Positions 38,614-48,562 are shown, numbered from the stretch's first letter. The stretch: 64,000 nt of DNA from Clostridium saccharobutylicum DSM 13864 (GCF_000473995.1 NC_022571.1:103501-167500); one strand, 5' to 3'. A program made the numbers and translations. Notes: a model not told the origin generated them from the letters alone.

Positions 38614-40152
38614 ATGAGAAAACAATCCCTAATGAAAGCAAGTATAATTCTTGGGATCTCAGGCATATTAACTAGGTTTTTAGGTCTTTTTTTTAGGTGG
38701 CCACTAATAATGCTAATAGGAGATGAAGGAATAGGATATTATCAAATGTCTTATCCATTATATATGTTCTTTATAGCAATAGCGTCAGGAGTACCTGTTG
38801 CAATTTCTAAAATGATATCAGAAAAAAATGCAATTAATGATTTAAATGGTACATTTGAAGTTGTAAAAGAATCTGCTATGTTAATGATGATAATAGGGAC
38901 AGGCACTACTTTATCATTATTCTTTTTTGCAAAACCTATAATATCGTTTTTAAAATGGGATGCAAAAGCTTATTACTCATTGATAGGTATATCTTTTGCA
39001 CCTGTTATGATATCGTTCATGACTATATTTAGGGGATTTTTTCAAGGATTGCAAAATATGACGCCATCAGCTATATCGCAGATTATAGAACAGATGGGGA
39101 GAGTAGTTTTTGGAGTTGGACTTGCAGTATTTTTATTACCAAAGGGAATAGAATATTCTGCAGGGGGAGCTGCTTTTGGAGCAACGGCTGGAGCAGTGAT
39201 TGGAAGTTCGTATTTATATTCGAAATATAGAAAAATTAAGAAATCTTATGGAATTAAAAAAGTTAAAAGTAATCCTGAAGTACTAAATAATATATTAAAA
39301 ATTGCAATACCGATATCATTAGGTACAACTGTTGGATCAATTATGAATTTAATAGATTCGATTTTAGTTCCACAAAAGTTATTGCAAGCAGGATTTACTA
39401 ATACACAATCTACGGTTTTATATGCCCAATTAACAGGAAAAGCTTCTGTAATTGTAAATGTTCCTTTAACTCTTTCAATGGCAATTTGCACATCGTTAAT
39501 ACCTATTATTGCTGAAAACTTTATACTAAAAAAGCAAAATGAATTAGAAAATAAAATAGATGCATCTATGAAGATGGCAGCAGTAATTGCAATACCATGT
39601 ATGTTTGGTCTTTTCTTTTTAACTGAGCCAATAATGAAATTTATATTTCCAGGACGATTTGAGGGAATAGAAATATTAAAATATTTATCGTTGTCAATTC
39701 CATTTATAATAATTACTCAAACAACAACATCTATTTTACAAGGAACAGGAAATTATATAAGACCTGTAATCAATTTATTAACTGGATGTGTAGTTAAAGT
39801 TATATTGACATGTATGCTTGTTCCAATGGCAGTATTTAACATTTATGGGGCTGTTATAGCAAGCGTTGGAGCATATGTAGTAACAAGTATATTAAATTTA
39901 ATAACTATGAAATTAATGTTAAAAGTAAAACTTAATTTATATCAAATAATAATAAAGCCAGCATATGCATCAACTATAATGATGTTAATAGTGTTAATGA
40001 GTTATAATATTATATATAGAAATACAATAAGTAATGGTATATCTTGCTTAATATCTATATTTTTAGGTATGATAGTATATATGATACTAGTAGTTGTATT
40101 TAAAATATTTAAAATTGAAGAGATAAGAGATAGATTTAGAAGAAGAATGTAA
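38614..40152 (+). CDS. SpoVB/MurJ-type polysaccharide flippase (YabM-like)
   Basis: 512-residue MOP-superfamily membrane protein with about 14 spans, of the SpoVB/YabM/MurJ-like group that moves lipid-linked sugars across the membrane. The N-terminus MRKQSLMKASIILGISGI is typical of SpoVB-like proteins, and its place between spoVT and yabN matches Bacillus yabM. GGAGG precedes the ATG. Likely role in spore cortex or wall precursor export; the exact lipid is not known. Confidence 0.9.
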   Translation: MRKQSLMKASIILGISGILTRFLGLFFRWPLIMLIGDEGIGYYQMSYPLYMFFIAIASGVPVAISKMISEKNAINDLNGTFEVVKESAMLMMIIGTGTTLSLFFFAKPIISFLKWDAKAYYSLIGISFAPVMISFMTIFRGFFQGLQNMTPSAISQIIEQMGRVVFGVGLAVFLLPKGIEYSAGGAAFGATAGAVIGSSYLYSKYRKIKKSYGIKKVKSNPEVLNNILKIAIPISLGTTVGSIMNLIDSILVPQKLLQAGFTNTQSTVLYAQLTGKASVIVNVPLTLSMAICTSLIPIIAENFILKKQNELENKIDASMKMAAVIAIPCMFGLFFLTEPIMKFIFPGRFEGIEILKYLSLSIPFIIITQTTTSILQGTGNYIRPVINLLTGCVVKVILTCMLVPMAVFNIYGAVIASVGAYVVTSILNLITMKLMLKVKLNLYQIIIKPAYASTIMMLIVLMSYNIIYRNTISNGISCLISIFLGMIVYMILVVVFKIFKIEEIRDRFRRRM

Positions 40153-40168
40153 AAAGGAGAGAAACCTA

Positions 40169-41620
40169 ATGATTAAAATAGTAGGATTAGGACCTGGAGC
40201 TAAAGAAGCACTAACTGTAGGAACAATAATTGAACTTGAAAATAATAAAAATATATTTTTGAGAACAGAAAAGCACCCAACAGTAGATTATTTGGAAGAA
40301 AAGAATATTAAATTTGGCACTTATGATAATGTTTATGAAAGTATGGATAGCTTTGATGAAGTATATTTATCCATAGCAAATGACTTAATAGAAAAGCATA
40401 AGAAGTTAGGTGATTTGGTTTATGCAGTACCAGGACATCCATTGGTTGCAGAAAAATCAGTATTTAATTTAATAAATTTATGCAAAAAAAATAACATAGA
40501 ATATAAAGTTATGCCAGCAGTAAGTTTTATTGATGCTATGATGGAAGCACTTATGATTGATCCGATAGAGGGATTAAAGGTTATAGATGCATTTGATATA
40601 AATAATCAGGTTTTGGATAAGAGAATAGGAACTATAATTACTCAAGTTTATAATCCATTAATAGCATCTGAAGTAAAGTTGAAGTTATTAGAGCAGTATA
40701 ATGATGAAACAGAAATTTATTTTGTAAGAGCTGCAAGAATACAAGGGCAAGAGAGTATAAGAGTGATACCTTTGTTTGAATTGGATATGCAAGAGGATAT
40801 AGATTATTTAACATCTATATATATTCCAAAGGATTTAAATAACAAACGAGATTTTAATGATCTTTTAGACATAATAGAAGTTTTAAGAGGTGAAAATGGA
40901 TGTCCTTGGGATAGAGAGCAAACTCATAAATCACTTGAAAAAGCTTTAGTAGAAGAGTCTTATGAAGTTATAGATGCTATAGAGAAAGATGATGATAATT
41001 CATTGATTGAAGAACTAGGGGATGTACTTCTTCAAGTTGTGTTTCATGCATCAATTGGAAAAGAAGATGGATATTTTGATATAGGAGACATAATTGAAGG
41101 AATTTGCAATAAGATGATAAGCAGACATCCGCATGTTTTCCGAAATTCAAATAAGATAGATTCATCTGAAGAAGTGATTGAAAAGTGGGAAGATTTAAAG
41201 AAAAAGGAAAAGGGTTATGAAAGTTTGACTGAAGAAATGAATGGTATAACAAAAGGATTACCTTCGCTTTTAAGAGCTCATAAGATTCAACAAAAGGCTA
41301 AGAAAGTTGGATTTGATTTTGAAGATTTAAATTCAGTTATAAACAAAGTAAAAGAGGAGCTTGAAGAGGTAATTGATGTATATAATACAAAGAATATGGA
41401 GAAAATAAAAGAAGAGGTTGGGGATTTATTATTTTCATGTGTTAATGTTGCAAGATTTTTAAATATAGATGAAGAAATTGCATTAAATTTTACGGCTGAT
41501 AAGTTTATAAAAAGATTTGATTATATTGAAAGAATGGCTAAAGAAAAAGGAATAAAATTAGTTGATATGAAATTGAATGAAATGGATAAACTTTGGGTAG
41601 AATCAAAAAAACTAGATTAA
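40169..41620 (+). CDS. mazG: MazG/YabN: tetrapyrrole-methylase-like domain fused to NTP pyrophosphohydrolase
   Basis: 483-residue fusion. The N-terminal part (about 1-220; IVGLGPGAKEALTVGT) is a tetrapyrrole-methylase-like domain of unknown activity. The C-terminal part (about 235-480) has two MazG repeats with the metal-binding EExxE and ExxD motifs (LVEESYEV, EELGDVLLQV; ELEEVIDV, EEVGDLLFS), which hydrolyse NTPs. AAAGGAGAG lies before the ATG, 16 bases after the flippase stop. Same arrangement as Bacillus yabN. Confidence 0.93.
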   Translation: MIKIVGLGPGAKEALTVGTIIELENNKNIFLRTEKHPTVDYLEEKNIKFGTYDNVYESMDSFDEVYLSIANDLIEKHKKLGDLVYAVPGHPLVAEKSVFNLINLCKKNNIEYKVMPAVSFIDAMMEALMIDPIEGLKVIDAFDINNQVLDKRIGTIITQVYNPLIASEVKLKLLEQYNDETEIYFVRAARIQGQESIRVIPLFELDMQEDIDYLTSIYIPKDLNNKRDFNDLLDIIEVLRGENGCPWDREQTHKSLEKALVEESYEVIDAIEKDDDNSLIEELGDVLLQVVFHASIGKEDGYFDIGDIIEGICNKMISRHPHVFRNSNKIDSSEEVIEKWEDLKKKEKGYESLTEEMNGITKGLPSLLRAHKIQQKAKKVGFDFEDLNSVINKVKEELEEVIDVYNTKNMEKIKEEVGDLLFSCVNVARFLNIDEEIALNFTADKFIKRFDYIERMAKEKGIKLVDMKLNEMDKLWVESKKLD

Positions 41621-41838
41621 TGTAAATTTTATTAAAGGAATTTTTTAGTTTATGAAGAATTATAATTTATAAAGAACTATGTTGTAAAGATTTATTGTAT
41701 TATTTAGTTAAGTGTAGGGAAATGAAGAGTTTTCTATAGACGGGTAGCTGAAGAGGTTATATAATAAAGAAGTGCAATTTAGTACATATAAGAAAGCAGT
41801 TAGAAAATAAATAACTGGATTTTAAGGAGGATGTTATT

Positions 41839-42114
41839 GTGAATAAAGCAGAATTAATAACTAGTATGGCAGAAAAAAGTAAATTAACAAAAAAAGATGC
41901 AGAATTAGCTTTAAAGTCTTTTATAGAAAGCGTTGAAGAAGCATTAGAAAATGGTGAAAAGGTTCAATTAGTTGGATTTGGAACTTTCGAAACAAGAGAA
42001 AGAGCAGCTAGAGAAGGAAGAAATCCTAGAACTAAAGAAGTAATCAACATTCCTGCAACAACAGTTCCAGTATTTAAAGCTGGTAAGGAATTTAAAGATA
42101 AAGTTAACAAATAA
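41839..42114 (+). CDS. hup: HU-family DNA-binding protein
   Basis: 91-residue nucleoid protein beginning MNKAELITSMAEKSKLTKK, with the GFGTFETRERAAREGRNPRT beta-arm and the proline-containing arm motif INIPAT that bends DNA. The start is GTG at 41839 with AAGGAGG at the right distance. It is followed at once by a strong terminator and has its own upstream gap of 218 bases. Confidence 0.97.
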   Translation: MNKAELITSMAEKSKLTKKDAELALKSFIESVEEALENGEKVQLVGFGTFETRERAAREGRNPRTKEVINIPATTVPVFKAGKEFKDKVNK

Positions 42115-42144
42115 TAAATATTAGTTAACTAATAGAGCAAATAT

Positions 42145-42170
42145 GAACCCGAGTTTTCTCGGGTTCTTTT
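42145..42170 (+). terminator. Terminator after hup
   Basis: GC-rich perfect 9-bp stem (42145-42153 with 42158-42166; GAACCCGAG) with TTTT loop and T-run. Confidence 0.92.
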
Positions 42171-42185
42171 AATAAAGGAGAAAAT

Positions 42186-42446
42186 ATGAGATTAGATAAG
42201 TATTTAAAGGTATCTCGTATCATAAAGAGAAGAACAGTTGCAAAAGAAGTATGCGAGAGCGGACGTATATTGATAAATGATAAAGTAGCAAAGCCTTCTA
42301 CTAAAATAAAAGAAGGAGATATAATACAAATAACATTTGCTAATAGAATATTAAAAGCTGAAATAATAAATATAGCTGAACATGTAAGAAAAGAAGATGC
42401 AAAACAGATGTATATAATTATTGAAGGTGAAGAAGATAAAGAGTAG
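42186..42446 (+). CDS. rqcP: S4-domain RNA-binding protein RqcP (YabO)
   Basis: 86-residue S4-fold protein (MRLDKYLKVSRIIKRRTVAKE) of the Hsp15/RqcP group. In Bacillus RqcP works with RqcH to add alanine tails to stalled nascent chains on 50S subunits. AAAGGAG precedes the ATG. Its position between hup and yabP is the same as Bacillus yabO. Confidence 0.93.
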   Translation: MRLDKYLKVSRIIKRRTVAKEVCESGRILINDKVAKPSTKIKEGDIIQITFANRILKAEIINIAEHVRKEDAKQMYIIIEGEEDKE

Positions 42447-42491
42447 GAACTAAGAGTATTTAGCTACTCTTTTTTTATGTAAAACTTTTAA

Positions 42492-42591
42492 GGCAAATTC
42501 AAGTAAATAACAAATCTATTTGTCAGCCTATTTTACATCATGTTGCACTGGTAAATTGTCCTAATGGGCTCGCTATTTATTTTTACGTGCC
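42492..42591. repeat. Palindromic repeat, mid-length form (copy d)
   Basis: Ends GGCAAATTCAAGTAAATAAC and the complementary-type GCTATTTATTTTTACGTGCC bound a 100-bp element. Its interior matches the 52.7-kb copy in part (CCTAAT...GCTCGCTAT against CCTAATAGTCCCGCTAT). Confidence 0.75.
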
Positions 42592-42692
42592 TAAAATATA
42601 GTTATAATCACATATTTCATTGAATATTCCTCATTCTAAATTAAAATAAATAAACATATATTGTATAAGAAGAATGAATGGAGGAATTTTTC

Positions 42693-42986
42693 ATGGAAAA
42701 AAGATTAGAGAATAAGATTGAAGATAATAAATCTAATTTAGCTTTAGAAAATAGAAAAAAATTAACTTTAAGCGGAGTTATTGAAGTTATAAGTTTCGAT
42801 GAACAAAAAATAGACTTAACTACTAATTTGGGTAATTTAACAATTAAGGGTGAGGAATTAAAGATGAATAAATTAGATGTGCAAAATGGTGATGTTATAA
42901 TAGTTGGGAATATTGCCTCTATGGTTTACAATGGTAAGATAGCAAAAAAGAACAATGAGAGTATAATAAGTAGGCTGTTTAAGTAG
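42693..42986 (+). CDS. yabP: Sporulation protein YabP
   Basis: 97-residue beta-rich protein of the YabP/YqfC family, needed for the spore envelope in Bacillus together with YabQ. The family core LTLSGVIEVISFDEQKIDL and GNLTIKGEEL are visible. ATG 42693 is chosen because the in-frame ATG at 42678 contains the GGAGG site. yabQ follows after 9 bases. Confidence 0.92.
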   Translation: MEKRLENKIEDNKSNLALENRKKLTLSGVIEVISFDEQKIDLTTNLGNLTIKGEELKMNKLDVQNGDVIIVGNIASMVYNGKIAKKNNESIISRLFK

Positions 42987-42995
42987 AGGGTTGAT

Positions 42996-43388
42996 ATGCC
43001 ATTACAATTAAGTATGCAATTTAATCTTGTTATATATAGTCTAATAGCAGGTATCATAACAGGAATATTGTTTGATATGTATAGAGCAATAAGAGGTTTT
43101 AGTTCTATAAAGATATTAACAATAATAGAAGACATATTGTTTTGGATACTTGCAGCTTTAATAGTATTTACTTTTTTGCTATATACCAACTATGCGTTCT
43201 TAACTCCATATGTATATATATTTATTGTTGTTGCTATTTTGTTATATTTAAAACTTATTAGTAGACATTTTTATTCTAGTGAAAAGATAATTATAAAATT
43301 TATAGCTAAAATAATTAGAATATTACTAAAAAACATATGTTATCCATTAAAAATAATTGCATATAAGGTTACAGATAAAAAAAAATAA
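42996..43388 (+). CDS. yabQ: Sporulation membrane protein YabQ
   Basis: 130-residue protein with about three to four spans (10-30, 48-68, 75-90), matching YabQ, which is required for cortex formation in Bacillus. The segment FDMYRAIRGF and the basic C-terminus fit. A weak AGGGTTG site sits before the ATG, 9 bases behind yabP, so the two are likely translated together. Confidence 0.9.
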   Translation: MPLQLSMQFNLVIYSLIAGIITGILFDMYRAIRGFSSIKILTIIEDILFWILAALIVFTFLLYTNYAFLTPYVYIFIVVAILLYLKLISRHFYSSEKIIIKFIAKIIRILLKNICYPLKIIAYKVTDKKK

Positions 43389-43467
43389 CAAAAAAAATTA
43401 CTTGAATAATAGCGGTATAGTGTTTAAAATATACTTAAGAGAATTTGTAAAATAGAGGTTCTGTAGT

Positions 43468-43761
43468 ATGAAGAACAAATTAATGATAAAAAAATTAATA
43501 ATTGTTGGATTTATTATTTTCTTTGCTTTTAGTTATATTAGGCAACGTATAGAAATTAATAGAATTGAAAAAGAAATTGCTAATAAGCAATCTCAATTAC
43601 AAGACGTTAAAGAGAAAAATGAAAGACTTCAAGATGAAGTTGAAAAAATTAATTCAGATTCATTGGATTATTTAGAAAAATTAGCAAGGGAAAGACTTGG
43701 AATGATTAAGCCAGGTGAAAAGGTTGTTAATAGCAGTACAACAGAATCAAGTTCTAATTAA
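43468..43761 (+). CDS. divIC: Septum protein DivIC/FtsB-like
   Basis: 97-residue bitopic protein: a short basic cytoplasmic head, one span (about 9-25) and a coiled coil (about 28-65), then the LARERLGMIKPGE motif shared by DivIC and FtsB. These proteins join FtsL and DivIB in the division complex. It stands directly behind yabPQ as in Bacillus. Confidence 0.92.
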   Translation: MKNKLMIKKLIIVGFIIFFAFSYIRQRIEINRIEKEIANKQSQLQDVKEKNERLQDEVEKINSDSLDYLEKLARERLGMIKPGEKVVNSSTTESSSN

Positions 43762-43917
43762 CTTTTATTTTATAAAGGAACTTAATGAACTCTAGAATAA
43801 TATATTATAATTAAGTAATAATTAAAATTGTATTTTAAATTAAAGAACATTTGCAATAGTATAGTATTTGTTCTTATATTTATATATTTTTTAAATTTAA
43901 GGAGGAGTCTTTTAAAC

Positions 43918-44322
43918 ATGACCTTAATGGCAGGAAACATAGTAGAGGGCACAGTGATAAACATCACAAATTTTGGAGCTTTTATTGAAGTTGAGGGCAA
44001 AACTGGATTAGTTCATATTTCAGAAGTTGCAGATTCTTACGTAAAAGATATTAGAGAACACCTTAGTGAACAAGATAAAGTCAAAGTTAAAGTTATCTCA
44101 ATTGATGATAATGGTAAAATTAGTCTTTCAATTAAACAAGCAAATGTTCAAAAAAAATCAGTTAAACCAGCAGAAATTGATTGGAAATCACCTGAAAAGA
44201 AAAAGGCGGCAGGAAACTTTGAAGACATTATGTCTAAGTTCTTAAAGGACAGCGAAGAAAGAATGCAAGATGTAAAGAAACATCAAGAATTTAAAGGCAA
44301 GGGTGGTAAAAAAGGCGTCTAA
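43918..44322 (+). CDS. S1 RNA-binding domain protein (YabR-like)
   Basis: 134-residue protein with a single S1 domain (about 4-75; GNIVEGTVINITNFGAFIEV...GLVHISEVAD) and a basic, lysine-rich tail. It resembles Bacillus YabR, next to divIC and spoIIE in both genomes. ATG 43918 follows AAGGAGG; the longer frame from 43828 adds 30 hydrophobic residues without a ribosome site and is rejected. Binds RNA or ribosomes; the precise role is unknown. Confidence 0.93.
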   Translation: MTLMAGNIVEGTVINITNFGAFIEVEGKTGLVHISEVADSYVKDIREHLSEQDKVKVKVISIDDNGKISLSIKQANVQKKSVKPAEIDWKSPEKKKAAGNFEDIMSKFLKDSEERMQDVKKHQEFKGKGGKKGV

Positions 44323-44484
44323 AAAACCTTTAAATGATATAAATATATATTAAAACAATTTATTAGCAAATTTAAAAGTATGGAGTAAATTAGGAAAACA
44401 TAGTTTGCTCTATCTTATAAATTTGCTAAAATTTTAGTTATAATATAAAATTTAAATGAATAAAAAAATATATTAAAATTTTTG

Positions 44485-44513
44485 TTGACATCATGAAGAT
44501 TATGCATTATAAT
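44485..44513 (+). promoter_or_regulatory. Strong sigma-A promoter of the tRNA cluster
   Basis: Perfect TTGACA (44485-44490) and TATAAT (44508-44513) with the ideal 17-base spacing, about 28 bases before the first tRNA. Confidence 0.92.
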
Positions 44514-44547
44514 TAGTCTTGTTGTTGACGATGTATCAACAAAATTT

Positions 44548-44636
44548 GCCGAAGTGGCGGAACTGGCAGACGCACAGGACTTAAAATCCTGCGGTGGTTA
44601 AACACCGTACCGGTTCGATTCCGGTCTTCGGCACCA
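44548..44636 (+). tRNA. tRNA-Leu (UAA), copy 1
   Basis: 89 bases including encoded CCA. Anticodon loop CTTAAAA (anticodon TAA), long variable arm (CGGTGGTTAAACACCG) and GCCGAAG acceptor stem identify leucine. First gene of a ten-tRNA cluster. Confidence 0.97.
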
Positions 44637-44656
44637 TATATATGAAAAACAAATAT

Positions 44657-44732
<76 letters not shown>

Positions 44733-44737
44733 TTTAT

Positions 44738-44814
44738 GGCGGAATAGCTCAGCTGGCTAGAGCACTCGGTTCATACCCGAGGTGTCGTAGGTTCAAGTCC
44801 TATTTCCGCTACCA
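44738..44814 (+). tRNA. tRNA-Met (elongator, CAU), copy 1
   Basis: 77 bases with CCA and loop TTCATAC. It lacks the initiator marks. A tRNA-Ile2 with modified C34 cannot be wholly excluded by eye. Confidence 0.9.
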
Positions 44815-44820
44815 ATATGT

Positions 44821-44909
44821 GCCGAAGTGGCGGAACTGGCAGACGCACAGGACTTAAAATCCTGCGGTGGTTAAACACCGTACCGGTTCGATTCCGGTCT
44901 TCGGCACCA
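44821..44909 (+). tRNA. tRNA-Leu (UAA), copy 2
   Basis: 89 bases, identical to copy 1. Confidence 0.97.
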
Positions 44910-44930
44910 TATATATGAAAAAACAAATAT

Positions 44931-45006
<76 letters not shown>

Positions 45007-45025
45007 TTATATATAAAATAAATAT

Positions 45026-45101
<76 letters not shown>

Positions 45102-45108
45102 TTGATAT

Positions 45109-45185
45109 GGCGGAATAGCTCAGCTGGCTAGAGCACTCGGTTCATACCCGAGGTGTCGTAGGTTCAAGTCCTATTTCCGCTACCA
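45109..45185 (+). tRNA. tRNA-Met (elongator, CAU), copy 2
   Basis: 77 bases, identical to elongator copy 1. Confidence 0.9.
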
Positions 45186-45191
45186 ATATGT

Positions 45192-45280
45192 GCCGAAGTG
45201 GCGGAACTGGCAGACGCACAGGACTTAAAATCCTGCGGTGGTTAAACACCGTACCGGTTCGATTCCGGTCTTCGGCACCA
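45192..45280 (+). tRNA. tRNA-Leu (UAA), copy 3
   Basis: 89 bases, identical to copy 1. Confidence 0.97.
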
Positions 45281-45301
45281 TATATATGAAAAAATAAATA
45301 T

Positions 45302-45377
<76 letters not shown>

Positions 45378-45459
45378 TTTAGTTTGAAAATGTATATAAG
45401 AATATTCAGAGTGATATTTGAAGTGTCGTAAATTCGTTTTATGTTTTCAATATTATTAT

Positions 45460-45548
45460 GCCGAAGTGGCGGAACTGGCAGACGCACAGGACTTAAAATC
45501 CTGCGGTGGTTAAACACCGTACCGGTTCGATTCCGGTCTTCGGCACCA
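45460..45548 (+). tRNA. tRNA-Leu (UAA), copy 4
   Basis: 89 bases, identical to copy 1; last gene of the cluster, 82 bases behind the previous tRNA and directly before the terminator. Confidence 0.97.
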
Positions 45549-45584
45549 AAGACTTAAGTAAATTAATTTACTTAAGTCTTTTTT
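45548..45584 (+). terminator. Terminator of the tRNA cluster
   Basis: A perfect palindrome centred at 45564/45565 (17-base arms, AAGACTTAAGTAAATT) ends in a run of T and overlaps the last A of the final tRNA. Confidence 0.9.
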
Positions 45585-45875
45585 GCATTCACAAATTATA
45601 CGATTTTTATAAAATGAGAAGTTGATTAAATTGAAATTCATATGCACTATTCAAAACTTAATAAATTTATGAAAAAATATTTATATATAAATTTCTAATA
45701 AGGTAAGAATAACGACAAATTACTTATTTTGGTAATTTTGGCAAATATATAGCGTTAAGAGTATTGTATAAAGCTTTGGATAAACTTTGAATGTAATTTT
45801 GTATTAAAGAAAATAAGATATTAAATTATTAAATATTAGAGAATTTTAGATGAAGTTGTCCTACGAAATTTCTAG

Positions 45876-45922
45876 TGTTGAAACACTTTATGACATATAT
45901 CGTAAAGTGGCGGTGTTATAAT
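45876..45922 (+). promoter_or_regulatory. Candidate Spo0A-dependent promoter of spoIIE
   Basis: TATAAT (45917-45922) has an ATGACA at 45890-45895, 21 bases away; this wide spacing is known for Spo0A-activated sigma-A promoters such as Bacillus spoIIE and spoIIG. TGTTGAAA (45876-45883), one mismatch from the 0A box TGTCGAAA, lies just upstream. The rest of 45585-45875 shows no gene. Confidence 0.6.
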
Positions 45923-45957
45923 TTAATTACATTATTTGGAAAATGAGGTGAGGTAGT

Positions 45958-48354
45958 GTGCAATATGGATTGGATGTGGATAAATACGAAGAAATAAGTA
46001 GTGAACCGAGAATTAAAAGAAAAACGTGGATAAAAACAATAGCAATAAAATTAACGACAATTCTAGTAGTTGGAATTTTAATCAGTAGAGTAAGTTTGTT
46101 GTTGAATCAATCAGATAGTCATGGAATAGCACCATTTGGAATCGCGTATTTAATGGCTGTAGTTATAAAAGGCAACAAGAGGAATAATTTAGCAGCAGCA
46201 GTTGGATGTGTGCTGGGATATTTAACAATTAATAATTTACTAACAGATGGATATGTATATTTAGTAGCTATAATCATAATGACAATATATTACAGTTTTG
46301 TATCAACAGCAAGAAAGAGAAAAAAGGAATTGATAGGATTTATAACAATTCTATTTAGCTTTTTTATTTATGGGTTGTTAGTAAATAAATATGAGCTAGG
46401 AGTTAATGTGACATTGTGTTTGATACAGACACTAGTAATTGTGCCTATATATTATGTGATTAACTATGCATTAGATTCATTAAGTGAAATTAGCACGAAT
46501 TATTTCTTTAATTCTGAAGAGATAATTAGTATAGGTATTTTTTTATGTTTACTAGTAGCGGGAATAGGTGATATTAATTTAATGAATTATTCTATAAGAA
46601 ATGTAATTGCATTGGTTCTGGTTTTAGCAACTGCTTATATAGGCGGAGCTAGTTATGGAGCAATGATTGGCGTTTCAATGGGAATAATACTTGGAGTGGC
46701 ATCAAATGATATGATGTCATGTGTAGGCTTTTTTGGAGTTGGAGGGCTCATAGTAGGAATATTTAAAGATACAGGAAAAATATTTTCAATACTTGCAGGC
46801 ATAATAATTTATTTTGCACTTGGATTATATTCTGATTCGCTAACATTGAAGTTGGCAGTTGAAGTTCTAACTAGTTCAATTTTATTTTTATGCGTTCCGA
46901 AATCTACGTATAAAAGTATCGAAATTGAAATAAATCCAGATAGAAAAAAGCAATGTTTAAGTGAAAATAAGATAAATGGTATAAAAGGAGAATTTACTTT
47001 TAAACTAAAAGAGCTTACAAGAGTGCTAGCTACAGTATCAAAGTATCTTGGTTCTTGTAATGAGAATGAAAATTTATTAATTAAAGCGAAAGGTAGTGCT
47101 TTGGTAGAGAATTTAGCAGATAGAGCGTGTTCTAAATGCGAAAATAAATCTGTATGTTGGGAAAGGGATTTTCATCAGACATATAATTCTTTTCAATTAT
47201 TAATACAGAGCTATGAGAAAGGGAATATAGAAATACCTAAAGATCTAGAAAAAAGATGTGTTAAGAATTTTGGTCTTTTAAAAAGTACTGAAAGTATTGT
47301 GGATAATTATACCGTTAACGAAACAGTGAAAGAAAGATTGGCAGAGGGAAGACATTTATTATCGGAACATATAACCAATATATCATCTACTTTAGATAAT
47401 TTATTAAATGAGTTTAAAAAAGAAGTTATTATAGATAATGATTTAGAAAAAATAATTAGGAGAGGGTTAAACAAGAACTCAATCGATTACAAAGATGTAC
47501 TATGTTATACAGATATAGTTGGAAGAATTAAAATAAGAATAAGTATGAACAATTGTAAAGGTGCCGATTATTGTGGAAGTACTGTTGTTCCTTTATTAAG
47601 CGAGACAGTAAAGATGCCTTTATGTGTTAGTGATGATGGATGCAGTATTAATCCTCAAACCAATGAGTGCGTTATTACTATAGAAGAGATTCCTAAATAT
47701 TACATGGTATCATATTGTGCAGTAAAATCTAAAAGTGGGGAAAGTGAAACTGGAGATAATTATAGCTTTGGAAAAACCATTAATGGATGTTACATGACTA
47801 TATTAAGTGATGGAATGGGATCAGGACCAGAGGCAGGACAAGAAAGTAAGGCTACTGTGGATTTGGTAGAAAAGTTTGTTGAGGCTGGATTTAATGAGGA
47901 TGTAACAGTAAATACAGTTAATTCTATAATGGGAATGAGATTTGCTGAAGATGAAAAGTATGCTACATTAGATTTAACCAGAGTTAATTTATATAATGGA
48001 GAAGCTAACTTTGTTAAAATAGGTGCAGCCCCTAGCTTTATTAAGAGAGGACGTGAAGTCAAGGCTATAAATTCGAAAAATTTGCCTTTTGGACTTGTTG
48101 ATGAAGTTGATGTGGAAATAGTCAAAGAAAGATTAAAGCCAGGAGATATTTTGATTAGTGTAAGTGATGGAGTATTAGATATAGATAGGTTTAATTCAGA
48201 AGGGTTTATTTGGCTCAAAGAATATTTAAAAAACATTAATTCGGATCCGAAAGAATTATCTGAATTAATATTAAATAAAGCAAAAGAATTAAGTGATGAA
48301 ATGATTAAAGATGATATGACAGTATTAGTTTCAAAAATTTATTTAGCTGGCTAA
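45958..48354 (+). CDS. spoIIE: Stage II sporulation protein E, serine phosphatase
   Basis: 798-residue membrane phosphatase that dephosphorylates SpoIIAA to activate sigma-F in the forespore and acts with FtsZ at the polar septum. About ten spans fill the first 330 residues, a linker region with a CSKCENKSVCW cysteine cluster follows, and the C-terminal PP2C domain holds LSDGMGSGPEAG and SVSDGVLD metal motifs. GTG start at 45958 with GAGGTGAGG upstream. Promoter region has Spo0A-type features. Confidence 0.96.
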   Translation: MQYGLDVDKYEEISSEPRIKRKTWIKTIAIKLTTILVVGILISRVSLLLNQSDSHGIAPFGIAYLMAVVIKGNKRNNLAAAVGCVLGYLTINNLLTDGYVYLVAIIIMTIYYSFVSTARKRKKELIGFITILFSFFIYGLLVNKYELGVNVTLCLIQTLVIVPIYYVINYALDSLSEISTNYFFNSEEIISIGIFLCLLVAGIGDINLMNYSIRNVIALVLVLATAYIGGASYGAMIGVSMGIILGVASNDMMSCVGFFGVGGLIVGIFKDTGKIFSILAGIIIYFALGLYSDSLTLKLAVEVLTSSILFLCVPKSTYKSIEIEINPDRKKQCLSENKINGIKGEFTFKLKELTRVLATVSKYLGSCNENENLLIKAKGSALVENLADRACSKCENKSVCWERDFHQTYNSFQLLIQSYEKGNIEIPKDLEKRCVKNFGLLKSTESIVDNYTVNETVKERLAEGRHLLSEHITNISSTLDNLLNEFKKEVIIDNDLEKIIRRGLNKNSIDYKDVLCYTDIVGRIKIRISMNNCKGADYCGSTVVPLLSETVKMPLCVSDDGCSINPQTNECVITIEEIPKYYMVSYCAVKSKSGESETGDNYSFGKTINGCYMTILSDGMGSGPEAGQESKATVDLVEKFVEAGFNEDVTVNTVNSIMGMRFAEDEKYATLDLTRVNLYNGEANFVKIGAAPSFIKRGREVKAINSKNLPFGLVDEVDVEIVKERLKPGDILISVSDGVLDIDRFNSEGFIWLKEYLKNINSDPKELSELILNKAKELSDEMIKDDMTVLVSKIYLAG

Positions 48355-48372
48355 GTTTTGCATATATTTAAA

Positions 48373-48418
48373 GCTATTCCAAAATTATCAATGTTTAAGC
48401 TGATTTTGGAATGGCTAT
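48373..48418 (+). terminator. Terminator after spoIIE
   Basis: A 13-bp stem (48373-48385 with 48403-48415, one G-U pair) and a 17-base loop; T-run weak. Confidence 0.6.
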
Positions 48419-48562
48419 TTGCATTCTAGGTTTAAGATAAGATAGAATTTATTGTGAAATTTTAAATAACAATGTTTACATTTAAAACATATATACGTAA
48501 AATATAAATACGGAATTATATTTTATATATAATTTTAGGGGATTTTTAGGAAGTGTTAAAAG

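Noticed and set aside
43828..43917. N-terminal hydrophobic extension of the S1-domain protein
   Set aside because: A strong AAGGAGG precedes ATG 43918 and relatives start there; the extension is translated intergenic sequence.
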